A stretch of DNA of 64,000 nt from Nostoc calcicola FACHB-3891 (GCF_014697355.1 NZ_JACJRQ010000001.1:372001-436000); one strand, 5' to 3'. Shown: positions 1 through 8,758, counted from the stretch's first letter. Translations and numbers: made by a program. The notes: generated by a model not told the origin, from the letters alone.

Positions 1-417
1 GAATTTTTAGAACCGCAAGCAGTATCTCAGGAAATTACTCTCAAGTCAGAAATATCGACCGAAGTTTTTATTAAAGGTGAAGCTATTCAACTCAAGCGAT
101 TATTTTCTAATTTGTTGCAAAATGCCTTGCATTATACACCTAAAGGAGGAACTGTTATGGTTTCTCTTGTAAAACTTGAGCGACTGGTAGCAATAAATGT
201 TCAAGATACTGGTATCGGAATTGCTCCAGAACACATTGGGCTAGTTTTTAATCGTTTTTGGAGGGCAGATCAAGCTAGAAGCCAGCGAGAGGGAGGCTTA
301 GGTTTGGGATTAGCTATTGCCGATGCGATCGCCAGAACTCATGGCGGAGATATTACTGTCACCAGTGAAATCGGTGTTGGTAGTTGCTTTCAGGTACGTT
401 TACCCTTAGCTTCTTAG
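1..417 (+). CDS. Sensor histidine kinase, C-terminal part (5' end outside window)
   Basis: The frame is open from base 1, so this is the last 138 residues of a longer protein. It contains the full HATPase_c (Bergerat) signature: N box NLLQNALHYTP, G1 box DTGIGI, an F-box-like FNRFWRAD and G2 box GLGLGLAI. These bind ATP-Mg for autophosphorylation of the upstream (unseen) DHp histidine. The input domain is off the window, so the signal is unknown. It converges on the next gene: the stop at 415-417 is followed directly by the stop of the minus-strand gene, with no terminator between them. Confidence 0.9.
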   Translation, partial: EFLEPQAVSQEITLKSEISTEVFIKGEAIQLKRLFSNLLQNALHYTPKGGTVMVSLVKLERLVAINVQDTGIGIAPEHIGLVFNRFWRADQARSQREGGLGLGLAIADAIARTHGGDITVTSEIGVGSCFQVRLPLAS

Positions 418-418
418 T

Positions 419-703
419 TTAATTTTTAGGGCTTTGCCGAGTCTTTTTACCAAATAAACCAGACATACTTAATCCTGTCACCAACAATCCCAGAAGCCCT
501 AATCCGTTCAAAATTGGATAGATTCCCTCAAGATGAAAAATTTCCCCCGTATGAATACTCAAGAGGAAGCTAGCAGGAACTCCTATACTAATAGACCACT
601 CCCGGACAAATGTTGTTAACATCCCAGTCACTATGGTTAAAACAAGTGGCAGAGATACGATGATACCAAAGATACGATGATACTTACGAAATGAACGTTT
701 CAT
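419..703 (-). CDS. PepSY-associated transmembrane protein, small
   Basis: This 94-aa membrane protein begins MKRSFRKYHRIFG. The ATG at 703 is chosen over the upstream one at 736 because GGAG lies about 8 nt before it. Two hydrophobic helices are visible, about residues 9-30 and 58-80, separated by a short segment with IHTGEIF. A basic start, an HR motif at the membrane edge and the following helix are typical of PepSY-TM proteins, which often accompany iron or siderophore uptake. Only the TM part is present, much shorter than full PepSY-TM proteins, so it may be a one-repeat cyanobacterial version. Function is not established. Confidence 0.6.
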   Translation of the reverse strand: MKRSFRKYHRIFGIIVSLPLVLTIVTGMLTTFVREWSISIGVPASFLLSIHTGEIFHLEGIYPILNGLGLLGLLVTGLSMSGLFGKKTRQSPKN

Positions 704-866
704 AGTAGTTCTCCAATCAGTAGAAGCTTTTTCCAATTCAATGTAGGCTCAAGTTCGCCTGAAATGCAAGTTAGATGAGAAAAATCGAGCCTTGCCAGAC
801 AAGACTCGAAGTCAGTAATTGGTGTGAGGAGTGTTTATACACTCTGTTCTTAAGGTAAAGCACAGC

Positions 867-918
867 AGGTAAAAAACTCGGAAAGAGAAAATATCAGTTC
901 TTTCCGAGTTTTTTACCT
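867..918. repeat. Perfect 20-bp inverted repeat (hairpin), intergenic
   Basis: Arms at 867-886 and 899-918 are exact reverse complements with a 12-nt loop. Runs of A and T lie inside the arms rather than a U-tract after the stem. It lies upstream of the minus-strand PepSY gene and upstream of the lipoprotein gene, so it does not end a visible gene. It may be a relic element or a terminator of an unseen small transcript. Confidence 0.6.
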
Positions 919-994
919 TGATACCTTTAATATGTTAATGACAGAAATATCACTTACAGCAGATTGCAAGTTGGTGAGGTACGGATAATCGTAG

Positions 995-1014
995 GGTAGC
1001 ACAGCTGTGCTACC
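995..1014. repeat. Palindrome GGTAGCACAG/CTGTGCTACC, copy 1
   Basis: This 20-bp perfect palindrome with no loop recurs at 1700-1721. The two copies bracket the lipoprotein gene. Such short palindromes are widespread intergenic repeats in Nostoc genomes; no function is shown here. Confidence 0.75.
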
Positions 1015-1167
1015 TTACCGATGTACATCATTTACCTGAAATACGCTGTAATATTTTTGTTCATAATACACGCGATACCTGAACACTAGTTGTTTTCTAG
1101 ATCGCCATTCTCAAAAGCTTTGAGAAGATAATAGGTTACAAAAACGAGTTTTGTTGAGGAGTTTGTC

Positions 1168-1656
1168 ATGAACCGTTTTAATCCAGTACTGATAGTGGCT
1201 GTAATTAGCCTGATGGCTTTGGTTGGATGCAACAATAGCGAAGAATCTGCTACACAGACATCACCTCCTGCGAGTTCTACCTCGGAAACAGCTGCTACAC
1301 CCGCTGCAACAACCAACCCAACGGCTGCTACACCCGCTGCAACAACCAACCCAACAGCTGGTACTCCCGCTGCAACAACCGAATTTGCTGGTTTACAGGG
1401 TGTTGTTAGCAATACGAAGACGGCAGTTGATGCGGGAAATTTTGCCAAAGCTAAAGAGGAATTTGACAAATTTGAGGATTTCTGGTCAAAAGTTGAGGAT
1501 GGAGTAAAAGCTAAATCTGCCAAAACCTACAAAGAAATTGAAGATAAAGAAGATGAGATCAAAGCAGGACTTAAAGCCTCTGCACCAAATAAACAGAAGT
1601 TATTAACAGCCTTAGAGTCCCTTAACAAGGATGTCACTAGTGTTGCTAAGCCTTAA
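1168..1656 (+). CDS. Predicted lipoprotein with Ala/Thr/Pro-rich repeat linker
   Basis: The 162-aa protein starts after a good GAGGAG site (1156-1161). It has a lipoprotein signal peptide: basic MNRF, a hydrophobic core, then the lipobox ALVGC with the acylated Cys at residue 21. Residues 22-70 are a low-complexity linker containing about two and a half copies of an 11-residue ATPAATTNPTA unit, encoded by a 33-bp tandem repeat. Residues 72-162 form a charged, probably all-helical domain (GLQGVVSNTKTAVDAGNF, then EEFDKFEDFW). I do not recognise the domain firmly. It is probably membrane-anchored on the periplasmic side. Repeat number may vary between strains. Confidence 0.8.
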   Translation: MNRFNPVLIVAVISLMALVGCNNSEESATQTSPPASSTSETAATPAATTNPTAATPAATTNPTAGTPAATTEFAGLQGVVSNTKTAVDAGNFAKAKEEFDKFEDFWSKVEDGVKAKSAKTYKEIEDKEDEIKAGLKASAPNKQKLLTALESLNKDVTSVAKP

Positions 1657-1699
1657 GTGATTTCCATAGGACTTCCAATTAAAAAAACATCCCACCGTA

Positions 1700-1721
1700 G
1701 GGTAGCACAGCTGTGCTACCC
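1700..1721. repeat. Palindrome GGTAGCACAG/CTGTGCTACC, copy 2
   Basis: Same palindrome as 995-1014, here extended to 22 bp (GGG...CCC). It lies about 45 bp after the lipoprotein stop and could form a stem in that mRNA, but no T-run follows. Confidence 0.75.
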
Positions 1722-1766
1722 GAAAAATGTAAAAATAATTTGGGATAATTTATTTTTTGGAAGTCC

Positions 1767-2435
1767 CTAAATCAACGACGCAATAATATTAATACTCATA
1801 GCTAGAATGGTGGTATTGAAAAAGAAGGATAATATGCCGTGTAGCAAAGTCAAGCGCCTCATATTTTTTGATGTTGTCTGTACATCTGAAACTTGGCTAG
1901 TCATGCCAATGACAAAAGAATAATATAAAAATTCCCAGTAGTCTGGATATTTATTATTCGGAAAATCTAAACCTCCAGTGATTTCTTGTTTATTATTGCG
2001 ACTATTATATTTGTAATAAATGTGTGCATATTGTACTGCGAACATCGTATGCACCAATAACCAAGAACCTACAATGGTCATAATTGCAAGTATGACATGT
2101 AGCGTCAGCAGAATTGTTGACAATCCTTTTTTATCAGTTAATAAAAAGCCAATGGCTAAAACACTAGCACAAGCCGCAGCAATCACCAGCATGAATATAG
2201 CTAAATGTCCTTCATATTGATTCTCTGCATAACGACGAATTTTTTCTGGGGTAGCTTTGAGCATTTTCCACCAAGTTATGGCTAAAAAAAAGTCAGCGCC
2301 AGAGTTCCAAGCGCAGAGAATGCGAGTGGGTAAATGTAGCCAAGGTGGAAGTATTACTGAAATTAATACAGCGACGCCGATAGCAATAAACAATCGAGGT
2401 CGCGGGTCAAAGTTTTTCAATAAATGAAGTTTCAC
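1767..2435 (-). CDS. DUF1345 family integral membrane protein
   Basis: This 222-aa protein has several hydrophobic segments, roughly residues 14-32, 78-98, 105-130, 165-180 and 198-220. It carries the family hallmark near the C-terminus, PDYWEFLYYSFVIGMTSQVSDV, which is the main basis for the DUF1345 call. A charged loop (TPEKIRRYAENQYEGH) separates the N-terminal hairpin from the rest. Length fits the family. DUF1345 proteins have no agreed function. It is monocistronic in this window and is transcribed toward the lipoprotein gene. Confidence 0.8.
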   Translation of the reverse strand: MKLHLLKNFDPRPRLFIAIGVAVLISVILPPWLHLPTRILCAWNSGADFFLAITWWKMLKATPEKIRRYAENQYEGHLAIFMLVIAAACASVLAIGFLLTDKKGLSTILLTLHVILAIMTIVGSWLLVHTMFAVQYAHIYYKYNSRNNKQEITGGLDFPNNKYPDYWEFLYYSFVIGMTSQVSDVQTTSKNMRRLTLLHGILSFFFNTTILAMSINIIASLI

Positions 2436-2600
2436 AAATATTGCGATCGCAGACGTAATTTAATCCAGTTGAAATCAGGGAGATATGGAAATTATGGACA
2501 CCCACAGAGGTAAATTTAGGTTAATTATAAAATGGGAGAAGGCACAAAGTTGGCAATCATCCCCCATTTTAATTATCTGCATCAAAACCAGAGTTAATAT

Positions 2601-2990
2601 TTAGTTCAATTTGGCTCTAATTGTCTCTATTCGTTGACGATTCACACCCAAATCACTCTGACCTAAACGTGAAGCAGAACGGACTTGTATCGTATTAGTA
2701 TTCCGCTCTAGATAGAATTCTACATCATCCACAAATCCCAGCAAGGCGCTTTTAAATTCTGCATATAAATAATCTTGGCTTTCGGTAATGATTTTAGTTC
2801 TTGGTAAAGACTCAATAATCGTTTTGAGATTAGCAATTGCTGCTTCAGCACTAGATGTAAAAGTCAGCGGTGCAATTTTGTGGACTGCATCTGTACTCTG
2901 GCTGGAAACACAGTTAGGAGAGTTAGGACAAGGTGCTAATTTACCGTTACTAACACCTAAATTATTCGGTCGTTTACCTGCAAAAACCAT
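2601..2990 (-). CDS. DUF1499 domain protein
   Basis: This 129-aa protein carries the DUF1499 signature CPNSPNCVSSQ at about residues 21-31, then AEFKSALLGFVDDVEFYLE and the C-terminal SASRLGQSDLGVNRQRIETIR block seen across the family. No signal peptide or TM helix is evident, although many relatives are lipoproteins. The family occurs in cyanobacteria and plant plastids and has no established biochemical role. The full domain length is present, so the gene looks intact. Confidence 0.8.
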   Translation of the reverse strand: MVFAGKRPNNLGVSNGKLAPCPNSPNCVSSQSTDAVHKIAPLTFTSSAEAAIANLKTIIESLPRTKIITESQDYLYAEFKSALLGFVDDVEFYLERNTNTIQVRSASRLGQSDLGVNRQRIETIRAKLN

Positions 2991-3205
2991 GATTATATCT
3001 TAAGCTAGGTGGATAATTGTAGTGTCACATATTTGTCTTAATTTACTGTAATACTTTGCGGCGTAGACGCAAAGCGGCTTGTCGTTAGACATCGCTTCTT
3101 CTGGCAAATGATAGATTCAGTAAAACATCGGTGATGCGTTCGCCTCTGGCGTTGGCGAAGCCATCGCTTTAAGATCCGGTAAGCATCATAAAACGAAAAC
3201 AGATT

Positions 3206-4354
3206 ATGACACCAACAATTTCAATTAACGATTCTGGGCGCTTGCAACTCTCACCCTTAGAAATCCCATCCCGTTTATTATTGGGGCCTGGCCCCTCCAA
3301 TACCCATCCTACAGTTCTGCAAGCGATGAATACTTCACCTGTGGGGCATCTTGACCCGGCTTTTCTCGCACTCATGGATGAAATTCAGTCGTTGCTACGC
3401 TACGTATGGCAAACAGAAAATCCACTCACCATTGCAGTCAGCGGTACGGGAACAGCCGCAATGGAAGCAACCATCGCCAATACCGTAGAACCCGGTGATG
3501 TGGTTTTAATTGGTGTAGCGGGTTACTTTGGTAATCGCCTTGTGGATATGGCTGGACGTTATGGCGCCGATGTGCGAACGATTACCAAGCCTTGGGGACA
3601 GATTTTCAACTTGGAAGAACTGCAAACTGCCCTGAAAACTCATCGTCCAGCTATTCTAGCTCTGGTTCATGCCGAAACTTCCACAGGCGCACGGCAACCT
3701 TTGGAAGGAGTTGCTGATTTGTGTCGTGAATTTGGCACTTTACTACTAGTAGATACCGTCACAAGTCTGGGTGGTGTCCCCTTATTGTTGGATGCTTGGG
3801 GAGTTGACCTCGCTTATAGTTGTAGCCAAAAAGGCTTGGGTTGCCCCCCCGGTGCTTCGCCTTTTACCATGAGTCCGCGTGCAGCCGAGAAATTGCAACA
3901 GCGCCGCACGAAGGTTGCTAATTGGTATTTGGATATGTCTTTGCTGAGTAAGTATTGGGGCGCTGAACGCGTTTATCACCACACAGCACCGATTAATTTA
4001 TACTATGCATTGCGGGAAGCGCTGCGTTTAGTTGCCGAAGAAGGATTAGCAAACTGCTGGCAACGTCATCAAAAGAACGTAGAATATCTCTGGGAAAGCT
4101 TGGAAGACTTAGGATTGAGTATGCATGTTGAGCGGGAGTATCGACTGCCAACCCTGACAACAGTCCGCATTCCAGAAGGAGTAGATGGAAAAGCGATCGC
4201 TCGACAGTTACTCAATGAACATAATATTGAAATTGGCGGTGGTTTGGGCGAACTCGCAGGTCAAGTCTGGCGCGTAGGACTAATGGGCTTTAATAGTCGT
4301 AAGGAAAGTGTTGACCAACTCATAGCAGCACTGCGGCAAGTTTTACCTAAGTAG
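3206..4354 (+). CDS. Alanine--glyoxylate aminotransferase family protein (class V, PLP)
   Basis: This 382-aa PLP-dependent class V aminotransferase of the alanine/serine-glyoxylate group probably transfers an amino group to glyoxylate during photorespiration. Visible features are [17 protein letters not shown] near the N-terminus, [16 protein letters not shown] for phosphate binding, [12 protein letters not shown] with the PLP-contacting Asp, and [12 protein letters not shown] with the Schiff-base lysine at K209. The C-terminal [19 protein letters not shown] contains the substrate-carboxylate Arg. Length is normal. Cyanobacterial members were once labelled soluble hydrogenase 42-kDa subunit; the aminotransferase assignment is preferred. 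The Shine-Dalgarno sequence is weak. Confidence 0.9.
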   Translation: MTPTISINDSGRLQLSPLEIPSRLLLGPGPSNTHPTVLQAMNTSPVGHLDPAFLALMDEIQSLLRYVWQTENPLTIAVSGTGTAAMEATIANTVEPGDVVLIGVAGYFGNRLVDMAGRYGADVRTITKPWGQIFNLEELQTALKTHRPAILALVHAETSTGARQPLEGVADLCREFGTLLLVDTVTSLGGVPLLLDAWGVDLAYSCSQKGLGCPPGASPFTMSPRAAEKLQQRRTKVANWYLDMSLLSKYWGAERVYHHTAPINLYYALREALRLVAEEGLANCWQRHQKNVEYLWESLEDLGLSMHVEREYRLPTLTTVRIPEGVDGKAIARQLLNEHNIEIGGGLGELAGQVWRVGLMGFNSRKESVDQLIAALRQVLPK

Positions 4355-4479
4355 TTTTAAGATGATTAGGTGCGTCCGTTCATACTAGCGTAACGCACCT
4401 AAGATCAAAGGCGTAGGCGTAGCCCAACCTAAGCATCGCACTAGGATTATTTAAGAATTAAAGCAAAGTTGATACTCTA

Positions 4480-4683
4480 CAGGTCGATGCAACAAAGGTG
4501 CAGGTCGATGCAACAAAGGTGCAGGGCGATGCAACAAAGGTGCAGGGCGATGCAACAAAGGTGCAGGGCGATGCATCAAAGGTGCAGGTCGATGCAACAA
4601 AGGTGCAGGTCGATGCAACAAAGGTGCAGGGCAATGCAACAAAGGTGCAGGTCGATGCAACAAAGGTGCAGGGCGATGCAACA
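4480..4683. repeat. 21-bp tandem repeat, nine full copies plus a partial tenth
   Basis: The unit CAGGTCGATGCAACAAAGGTG is repeated head to tail from 4480. Variation is mainly GGTC/GGGC in the first half, plus single changes (GCAT, GCAA). 21 bp equals seven codons, so both strands stay open and give spurious heptapeptide ORFs. There are no spacers, so this is not CRISPR. It resembles the short tandem repeats of heterocystous cyanobacteria. Confidence 0.9.
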
Positions 4684-4741
4684 ACAATTCATACCATTAC
4701 TCACCCCATCACCCCACCCCGGCTTTGCTAACGCAAAACCG

Positions 4742-4766
4742 CCCCTCCCCTTACCAAGGGGAGGGG
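4742..4766. repeat. GC-rich hairpin repeat (CCCCTCCCCTT/AAGGGGAGGGG)
   Basis: Two perfect 11-bp arms surround a 3-nt loop, within a longer C-rich then G-rich stretch (4697-4780). This is a common Nostoc intergenic repeat type. Confidence 0.7.
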
Positions 4767-5004
4767 TTGGGGGTGGGGTAAAGCGTATGTGGGACAAGCG
4801 TTTAAGCTTAAGTTGACACCAATGGGCAATGCCGTGCCCCTACCAACGTATTTGTATCATAATTAAAGTGAAACGGTATCAAGAGATTGGGTTAAGATTG
4901 CACAGCAATACAAAGTGCAACTCGCTCACATTTTATGTGTCAAAAAACCCAAAAGGATATATTGGTTAAGTATTTCTCAAATCTTGGCAACAGATAAATC
5001 GTCT

Positions 5005-5032
5005 GTAGGGGCGTACAGCTGTACGCCCCTAC
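5005..5032. repeat. 28-bp perfect palindrome
   Basis: Half-site GTAGGGGCGTACAG is followed directly by its reverse complement. The centre CAGCTG is shared with the palindromes at 995 and 1700, suggesting related repeat families. It is embedded in a small open frame (4915-5112) that I do not regard as a gene. Confidence 0.8.
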
Positions 5033-5335
5033 CCATCTATAGGTATCAGGTATTTCGTGAAATAGCATCACTGGGAGAAAAAACCAACAACCAGCAGAGG
5101 CAAAAGTATTAACACAGACACAATCAAAACGAGGGTTGCTGGCTCAATTTTAATTTGGTTCTTCTCTGGGTCGCGCATTTGGCATTCTCTCAATCAATTA
5201 ACTATACTAATTCAGCGTAAAGGATGTTTACTGATTTTTCCAAGGCTAATAAGGTTGAGAAGTGTAAATCTTTTAGCTATTCGAGCATACTAAAGTTACA
5301 TATTTTTGATTTCCTGAATTCATCGCCCCATCAGC

Positions 5336-5443
5336 TTATTTCTTCCAAGGGAGTTTAGTACCCATTTCCGTGAATGCTGAGAAGATGAGATAAAGAATCA
5401 GTAACCCAGCAACTGCAAAAAAAGCTAGTAAATCACTATCCAT
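5336..5443 (-). CDS. Possible 35-aa single-helix membrane protein
   Basis: An ATG at 5443 opens a 35-codon frame ending TAA at 5336-5338. It encodes MDSDLLAFFAVAGLLILYL, then IFSAFTEMGTKLPWKK. One clean hydrophobic helix (residues 4-24) follows an acidic N-terminus, and a positively charged C-terminal tail fits the inside-positive rule, as in small photosynthetic or NDH-1 subunits. It does not match PsbI/J/K/L/M/T/X/Y, PsaI/J/M/X or PetG/L/M/N as I remember them. NdhP/NdhQ-type subunits are an untested option. There is no convincing Shine-Dalgarno site, so confidence is moderate. Confidence 0.45.
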   Translation of the reverse strand: MDSDLLAFFAVAGLLILYLIFSAFTEMGTKLPWKK

Positions 5444-5581
5444 AATTACTGTTGGCTAAAACTTTGCTAATCATAACCTACAGTTTACGCCCCTACACCC
5501 GATTCATTTGTTCCAAAGATTTTTGCAAATGGTATTAAGTTGTGTGCAGAAATAGAAACAAACAAGATGAGGAATTAACAC

Positions 5582-5650
5582 TCCCTCATCTCCCTCATCT
5601 CCCTCATCTCCCCCATCTCCCCCATCTCCCCCATCTCCCTCATCTTCCCC
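5582..5650. repeat. 10-bp tandem repeat (TCCCTCATCT / TCCCCCATCT)
   Basis: About seven head-to-tail decamers with T/C variation. The minus-strand open frame over it (Gly-Asp-Glu repeats) is a translation artefact. It lies just after the stop of the next gene (minus strand) and may be in its 3' UTR. Confidence 0.85.
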
Positions 5651-5675
5651 ATTAAATGCAACTCGATATGAACAG

Positions 5676-7163
5676 TTAATCTCTACCGTTTCTCTGAGTC
5701 TGTAATCTTTGGTCTTCTGGATGCAAGCTAAACCAGCCATACCAGTGACGAGCTGCTAACCAGACGGCTGAAAGTAAACCTGCGAGGCTGAGGGTGAGGC
5801 CGCTAAACGGTACTAATAATCCAAACATCGGTAGTACTGCTCCAGCAATAGTGCAGATGATAGCAGCAAGGGAAGTACTGCGGCTGGCGCCTAATCCCCA
5901 TGTCAAAAACAATAAGATGATGGAAATGAAAGTCCAAGCCAATTGAGCATCTATCAACCGAGCCAGATAGGTCAAAGCCAATATACAAGCAAAAAATATA
6001 CTACCAGCGATCGCTATATTTTTGAAACTCATCGGCAGTGATAAATATAACAATAATATCCACCACAAAAATATTGCTGGTGCTAGCAACAACAGCCGAG
6101 GAATGATGCCAGTGTGACGAACGGGTTCGGTATTAGTAAACACTCCAAATGGATTTTTGACTGAAACATTATCGTTAAATATCCAAGTAAATTGAGTGCT
6201 GCGCCCATCAACTTTAATCTCATTCGGTACAATACCGCTGGCAAAATCAGCCGGAGCAAAGTTGGCAATTGCTATGAGGCGGAAGTTAGAAAGCAGCTGT
6301 CCGGTAGCATCATAAACCCAGCGCGGTCCCCCTTGAGCTTGATAAGTAACTCGAAAGGTGGCTGCTTCCCCTGGTTGCAAACGAAAGGGAAAGCCATAGT
6401 CTCCGGGATTGGTTTGTTGTAGCCTAGTACCATCACGCTCTACTTTGTAGCTAGCAAGCAGCGAGTAGCCATTAGGTGGGGATGCTTCAAAGAAAAAATT
6501 ATTAATATTGTTGAGTTGGTTAACTACTTTATAATCAGCAGTGTATTCCACGCGATAAATTGAACTGCGGCCTGGAACATCTACACTTTGGTCAAGCTTG
6601 ACTTGAATTTGCGAACCAGCCAACGTCAAGAAGCGGGTAACTTCTCGCGTATCATTGACCTTAACTATCTTGCCATTGACTTGAGTTGTATATGAATACG
6701 GCTCTTGAATAGAGTAGCGGACTTGAGGTGCAGACTGTTCGAGCCTTTCACCTGCCACACTTTCCGCGACTTGAGCCACCCTTGCTTGTTCCCAGTAATG
6801 GTAGCGGTTGCTCAAAGTTGAACAGAGAAAAAATCCCGGCACCAAGAGAATTAATACTAAAGTTAAATGTTGTAATCCCCGTAACAGTTGGGAATAACGA
6901 ACAGCCCATTCACCAATGAAAATGACATTTTCGCTTTGGTGGCGACGTAGAGAAAAACTTACCAGAGCGATCGCAATTCCCAAAGCTATAACTAAAAATA
7001 CTAATAATAGTGAAGCTTTAAGCGCTTGAGTTCCAAATTGCACAAGCTCAATCGGATGTGTTAAATCAGGTAATCCAGGAATACCTTGAGCAGAAGATGA
7101 CATGGCGTATTCTTGCAGAATTTGGAGAACCAGACCGATAAATTCTCTGAAAAGTTTCTCCAC
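5676..7163 (-). CDS. Large membrane protein with periplasmic domain (CreD-like layout), unknown function
   Basis: This protein of up to 495 aa uses a GTG start at 7163; an internal ATG at 7103 (MSSSAQGIPGLPD) is an alternative, and neither has a strong ribosome site. Hydrophobic helices lie near residues 50-70 and 100-117. A polar, beta-rich region of about 220 residues (roughly 118-350) follows, with YRVEYTADYKV and PGEAATFRVTYQAQGG. Then come about five more helices (355-470) and a basic tail. The TM-large external domain-TM bundle order recalls CreD-type proteins, but I see no specific CreD motif. The next gene upstream on the same strand is another unknown membrane protein; about 300 bp of repeats separate them. 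Confidence 0.7.
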   Translation of the reverse strand: MEKLFREFIGLVLQILQEYAMSSSAQGIPGLPDLTHPIELVQFGTQALKASLLLVFLVIALGIAIALVSFSLRRHQSENVIFIGEWAVRYSQLLRGLQHLTLVLILLVPGFFLCSTLSNRYHYWEQARVAQVAESVAGERLEQSAPQVRYSIQEPYSYTTQVNGKIVKVNDTREVTRFLTLAGSQIQVKLDQSVDVPGRSSIYRVEYTADYKVVNQLNNINNFFFEASPPNGYSLLASYKVERDGTRLQQTNPGDYGFPFRLQPGEAATFRVTYQAQGGPRWVYDATGQLLSNFRLIAIANFAPADFASGIVPNEIKVDGRSTQFTWIFNDNVSVKNPFGVFTNTEPVRHTGIIPRLLLLAPAIFLWWILLLYLSLPMSFKNIAIAGSIFFACILALTYLARLIDAQLAWTFISIILLFLTWGLGASRSTSLAAIICTIAGAVLPMFGLLVPFSGLTLSLAGLLSAVWLAARHWYGWFSLHPEDQRLQTQRNGRD

Positions 7164-7210
7164 GACAGTTTTATATGATACCGCTACAATTTTTCTCGCC
7201 TACTCCGCCC

Positions 7211-7302
7211 AATACGGTTCGGTTAAAGGGGAAAGGGGAAAGGGGAAAGGTTTCAAATACATCCTTTACCCCTTACCCCTTAACCTTTTCCCAGACCACA
7301 AG
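7211..7302. repeat. MITE-like repeat, right end missing; relative of the insert in the NRPS gene
   Basis: It starts AATACGGTTCGGTTAAAGG and runs through GGGGAAA repeats to CAGACCACAAG. It matches 32950-33041 inside the NRPS gene almost base for base. The 32950 copy ends in the reverse complement of this start; here that right end is absent. Confidence 0.8.
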
Positions 7303-7312
7303 TGAAATGTAG

Positions 7313-7340
7313 GGTGCGTTAGCCTACGGCATAACGCACC
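7313..7340. repeat. Inverted repeat GGTGCGTTA...TAACGCACC
   Basis: Nine-bp perfect arms extend by GCC/GGC after a one-base slip. Part of the same half-site (GCGTAACGCACC) is also seen near 4389-4400. It belongs to a dispersed intergenic palindrome family. Confidence 0.65.
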
Positions 7341-7380
7341 GTCAACAATTCTGCTGTATCTAAATCCGCCAACCTATTGA

Positions 7381-7468
7381 TTCTGACTCCTGAATTCTGA
7401 CTCCTGAATTCTGACTCCTGAATTCTGACTCCTGAATTCTGACTCCTGAATTCTGACTCCTGAATTCT
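7381..7468. repeat. 14-bp tandem repeat TTCTGACTCCTGAA x6
   Basis: Six exact head-to-tail copies end just before the stop of the next minus-strand gene. Single or partial copies of the same motif occur at about 9028-9052, 40806-40846, 57741-57775 and 58300-58320, showing one widespread repeat family. Confidence 0.9.
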
Positions 7469-7471
7469 TCT

Positions 7472-8758
7472 TCAAGATTCATCTAACCGGCGTTGCCATT
7501 CAGCATCAATTTGTGCAGAACGTTCGACTTCCTGTTCCATCAAGTCGGTTTCAGTGGAATACACCAATTCTTCATTCCCAATAACTTTTTCTGCCGCAAA
7601 CTGATGTGCAAAGTCAATCTTTTGCTGCAAAGAACTATCCGCACTTGCTAATAGCCTAGCGCGATCGAGGCGATCGCGGTTGCGTGCAACAATTTTTTGA
7701 TTGCGCCACTTAATCCAAAAATAACGCAATAAGGGTATCCCCAAAAAACCAACTCCATAAGCCAACAGCAGCCAATAAATTCCTTGCACAAAAGCTACTA
7801 GTCCGCCTAATTGAGCAGCAACCGTACCATCTCTCAATAAACTTCCCAGTACTAGGGCGCCAACAAAATTGAGGATACCCAAGCCAGCACTCAGCATAAT
7901 TTGCCCAGAACTTGCAGCACTAAAACGCCAAAGAAATTCCTCTAAGTAAACTGATATTGAATTACGGCGCTTTTTAGCTGCACTTACCTGCAACTCTGGG
8001 AAGTAATATATAATTTGCCCTTGCTCGCTGACGGATGGTTGTCCATTAAATCGCGTCAAAACCGGCAGCATATAATCTTCGTAATCTCTTTGATATCCTT
8101 CCCCAATGTCATCAAGATACGGAGAAATTTGTTCTGCTACCACTGCGCCACCGTTACTGCGAATCACCGTAGCGATTTCTTGCCAGCGACGTTCTTCTAA
8201 GTTGGCGTTAGGATTACCATCCCCAAATAAAAACGAAAACACAGCTTCAAAGAAATTCAAATCGCTTTTTTGTCGCCTTTCATCTGGCCGTTCCTGGTAG
8301 TGGGTATTATAATCTGGGCTAAAATACCAAAATAAATCCGGGAAAAAGAAGAACCCACCGCCAGAATTACCGCGCCCATTATCACTGTCGCGGTCTGAAT
8401 TGGCAGCGGTGATGATAATAATGATGGTAATACTTATCAAGGCGATGGAAACAGTTAAGAAAACTCCAAAAGAAATGCGAATCAAGTAAAACAGAACATT
8501 CCAGACTTTTTTCCACCACTCCTGCAATCGTAACCGGAAGTATTTATTACGTAAAATTGAGCGGAAATTTTTCGGAAATAGGTAAACAATATCACCTGAA
8601 TCTGCTACTTGTAAATGTCCGCCGGCATCAGATGCTAGGGCTAACAAGCCCAGATTAGCTTGGGCGACGTTCAATCCTGCCTGAGTTGCCACATCACCAA
8701 CGGTGACACGGTAACCCAGTTGTTCCACTGCTTGCATAATGGTGGGATTCAGAGTCAT
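7472..8758 (-). CDS. Conserved cyanobacterial membrane protein, unknown function
   Basis: This 428-aa protein starts after an excellent site (AGGAGGGGAGAGGA). Residues 1-65 look like a small winged-helix-type unit (MQAVEQLGYRVTVGDVA ... VYLFPKNF). One helix bundle (about 85-118) is followed by a Gly/Ser/Phe-rich stretch (SGGGFFFFPDLFWYF). A second unit of the same style (about 190-250, ending GQIIYYFPE) suggests an internal duplication of the winged-helix-like part. Two more hydrophobic regions (about 275-345) and a long charged tail (360-428) complete it. I recognise it as a conserved cyanobacterial type without known function. Confidence 0.75.
   Translation of the reverse strand: MTLNPTIMQAVEQLGYRVTVGDVATQAGLNVAQANLGLLALASDAGGHLQVADSGDIVYLFPKNFRSILRNKYFRLRLQEWWKKVWNVLFYLIRISFGVFLTVSIALISITIIIIITAANSDRDSDNGRGNSGGGFFFFPDLFWYFSPDYNTHYQERPDERRQKSDLNFFEAVFSFLFGDGNPNANLEERRWQEIATVIRSNGGAVVAEQISPYLDDIGEGYQRDYEDYMLPVLTRFNGQPSVSEQGQIIYYFPELQVSAAKKRRNSISVYLEEFLWRFSAASSGQIMLSAGLGILNFVGALVLGSLLRDGTVAAQLGGLVAFVQGIYWLLLAYGVGFLGIPLLRYFWIKWRNQKIVARNRDRLDRARLLASADSSLQQKIDFAHQFAAEKVIGNEELVYSTETDLMEQEVERSAQIDAEWQRRLDES

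Noticed and set aside
1086..1523. 145-aa antisense frame over the lipoprotein gene
   Set aside because: Mirror of the repeat linker; the sense frame has a signal peptide and ribosome site.
4480..4683. Possible CRISPR array
   Set aside because: Units are directly adjacent with no spacers. The arrays at 7381 and 52000 fail for the same reason.
4451..4816. Open frames with heptapeptide repeats on both strands
   Set aside because: They are produced by a 21-bp tandem repeat; no ribosome site and no sequence outside the repeat looks like protein.
5504..5740. Gly-Asp-Glu repeat frame, minus strand
   Set aside because: Translation of the decamer repeat overlapping the end of the 495-aa protein gene.
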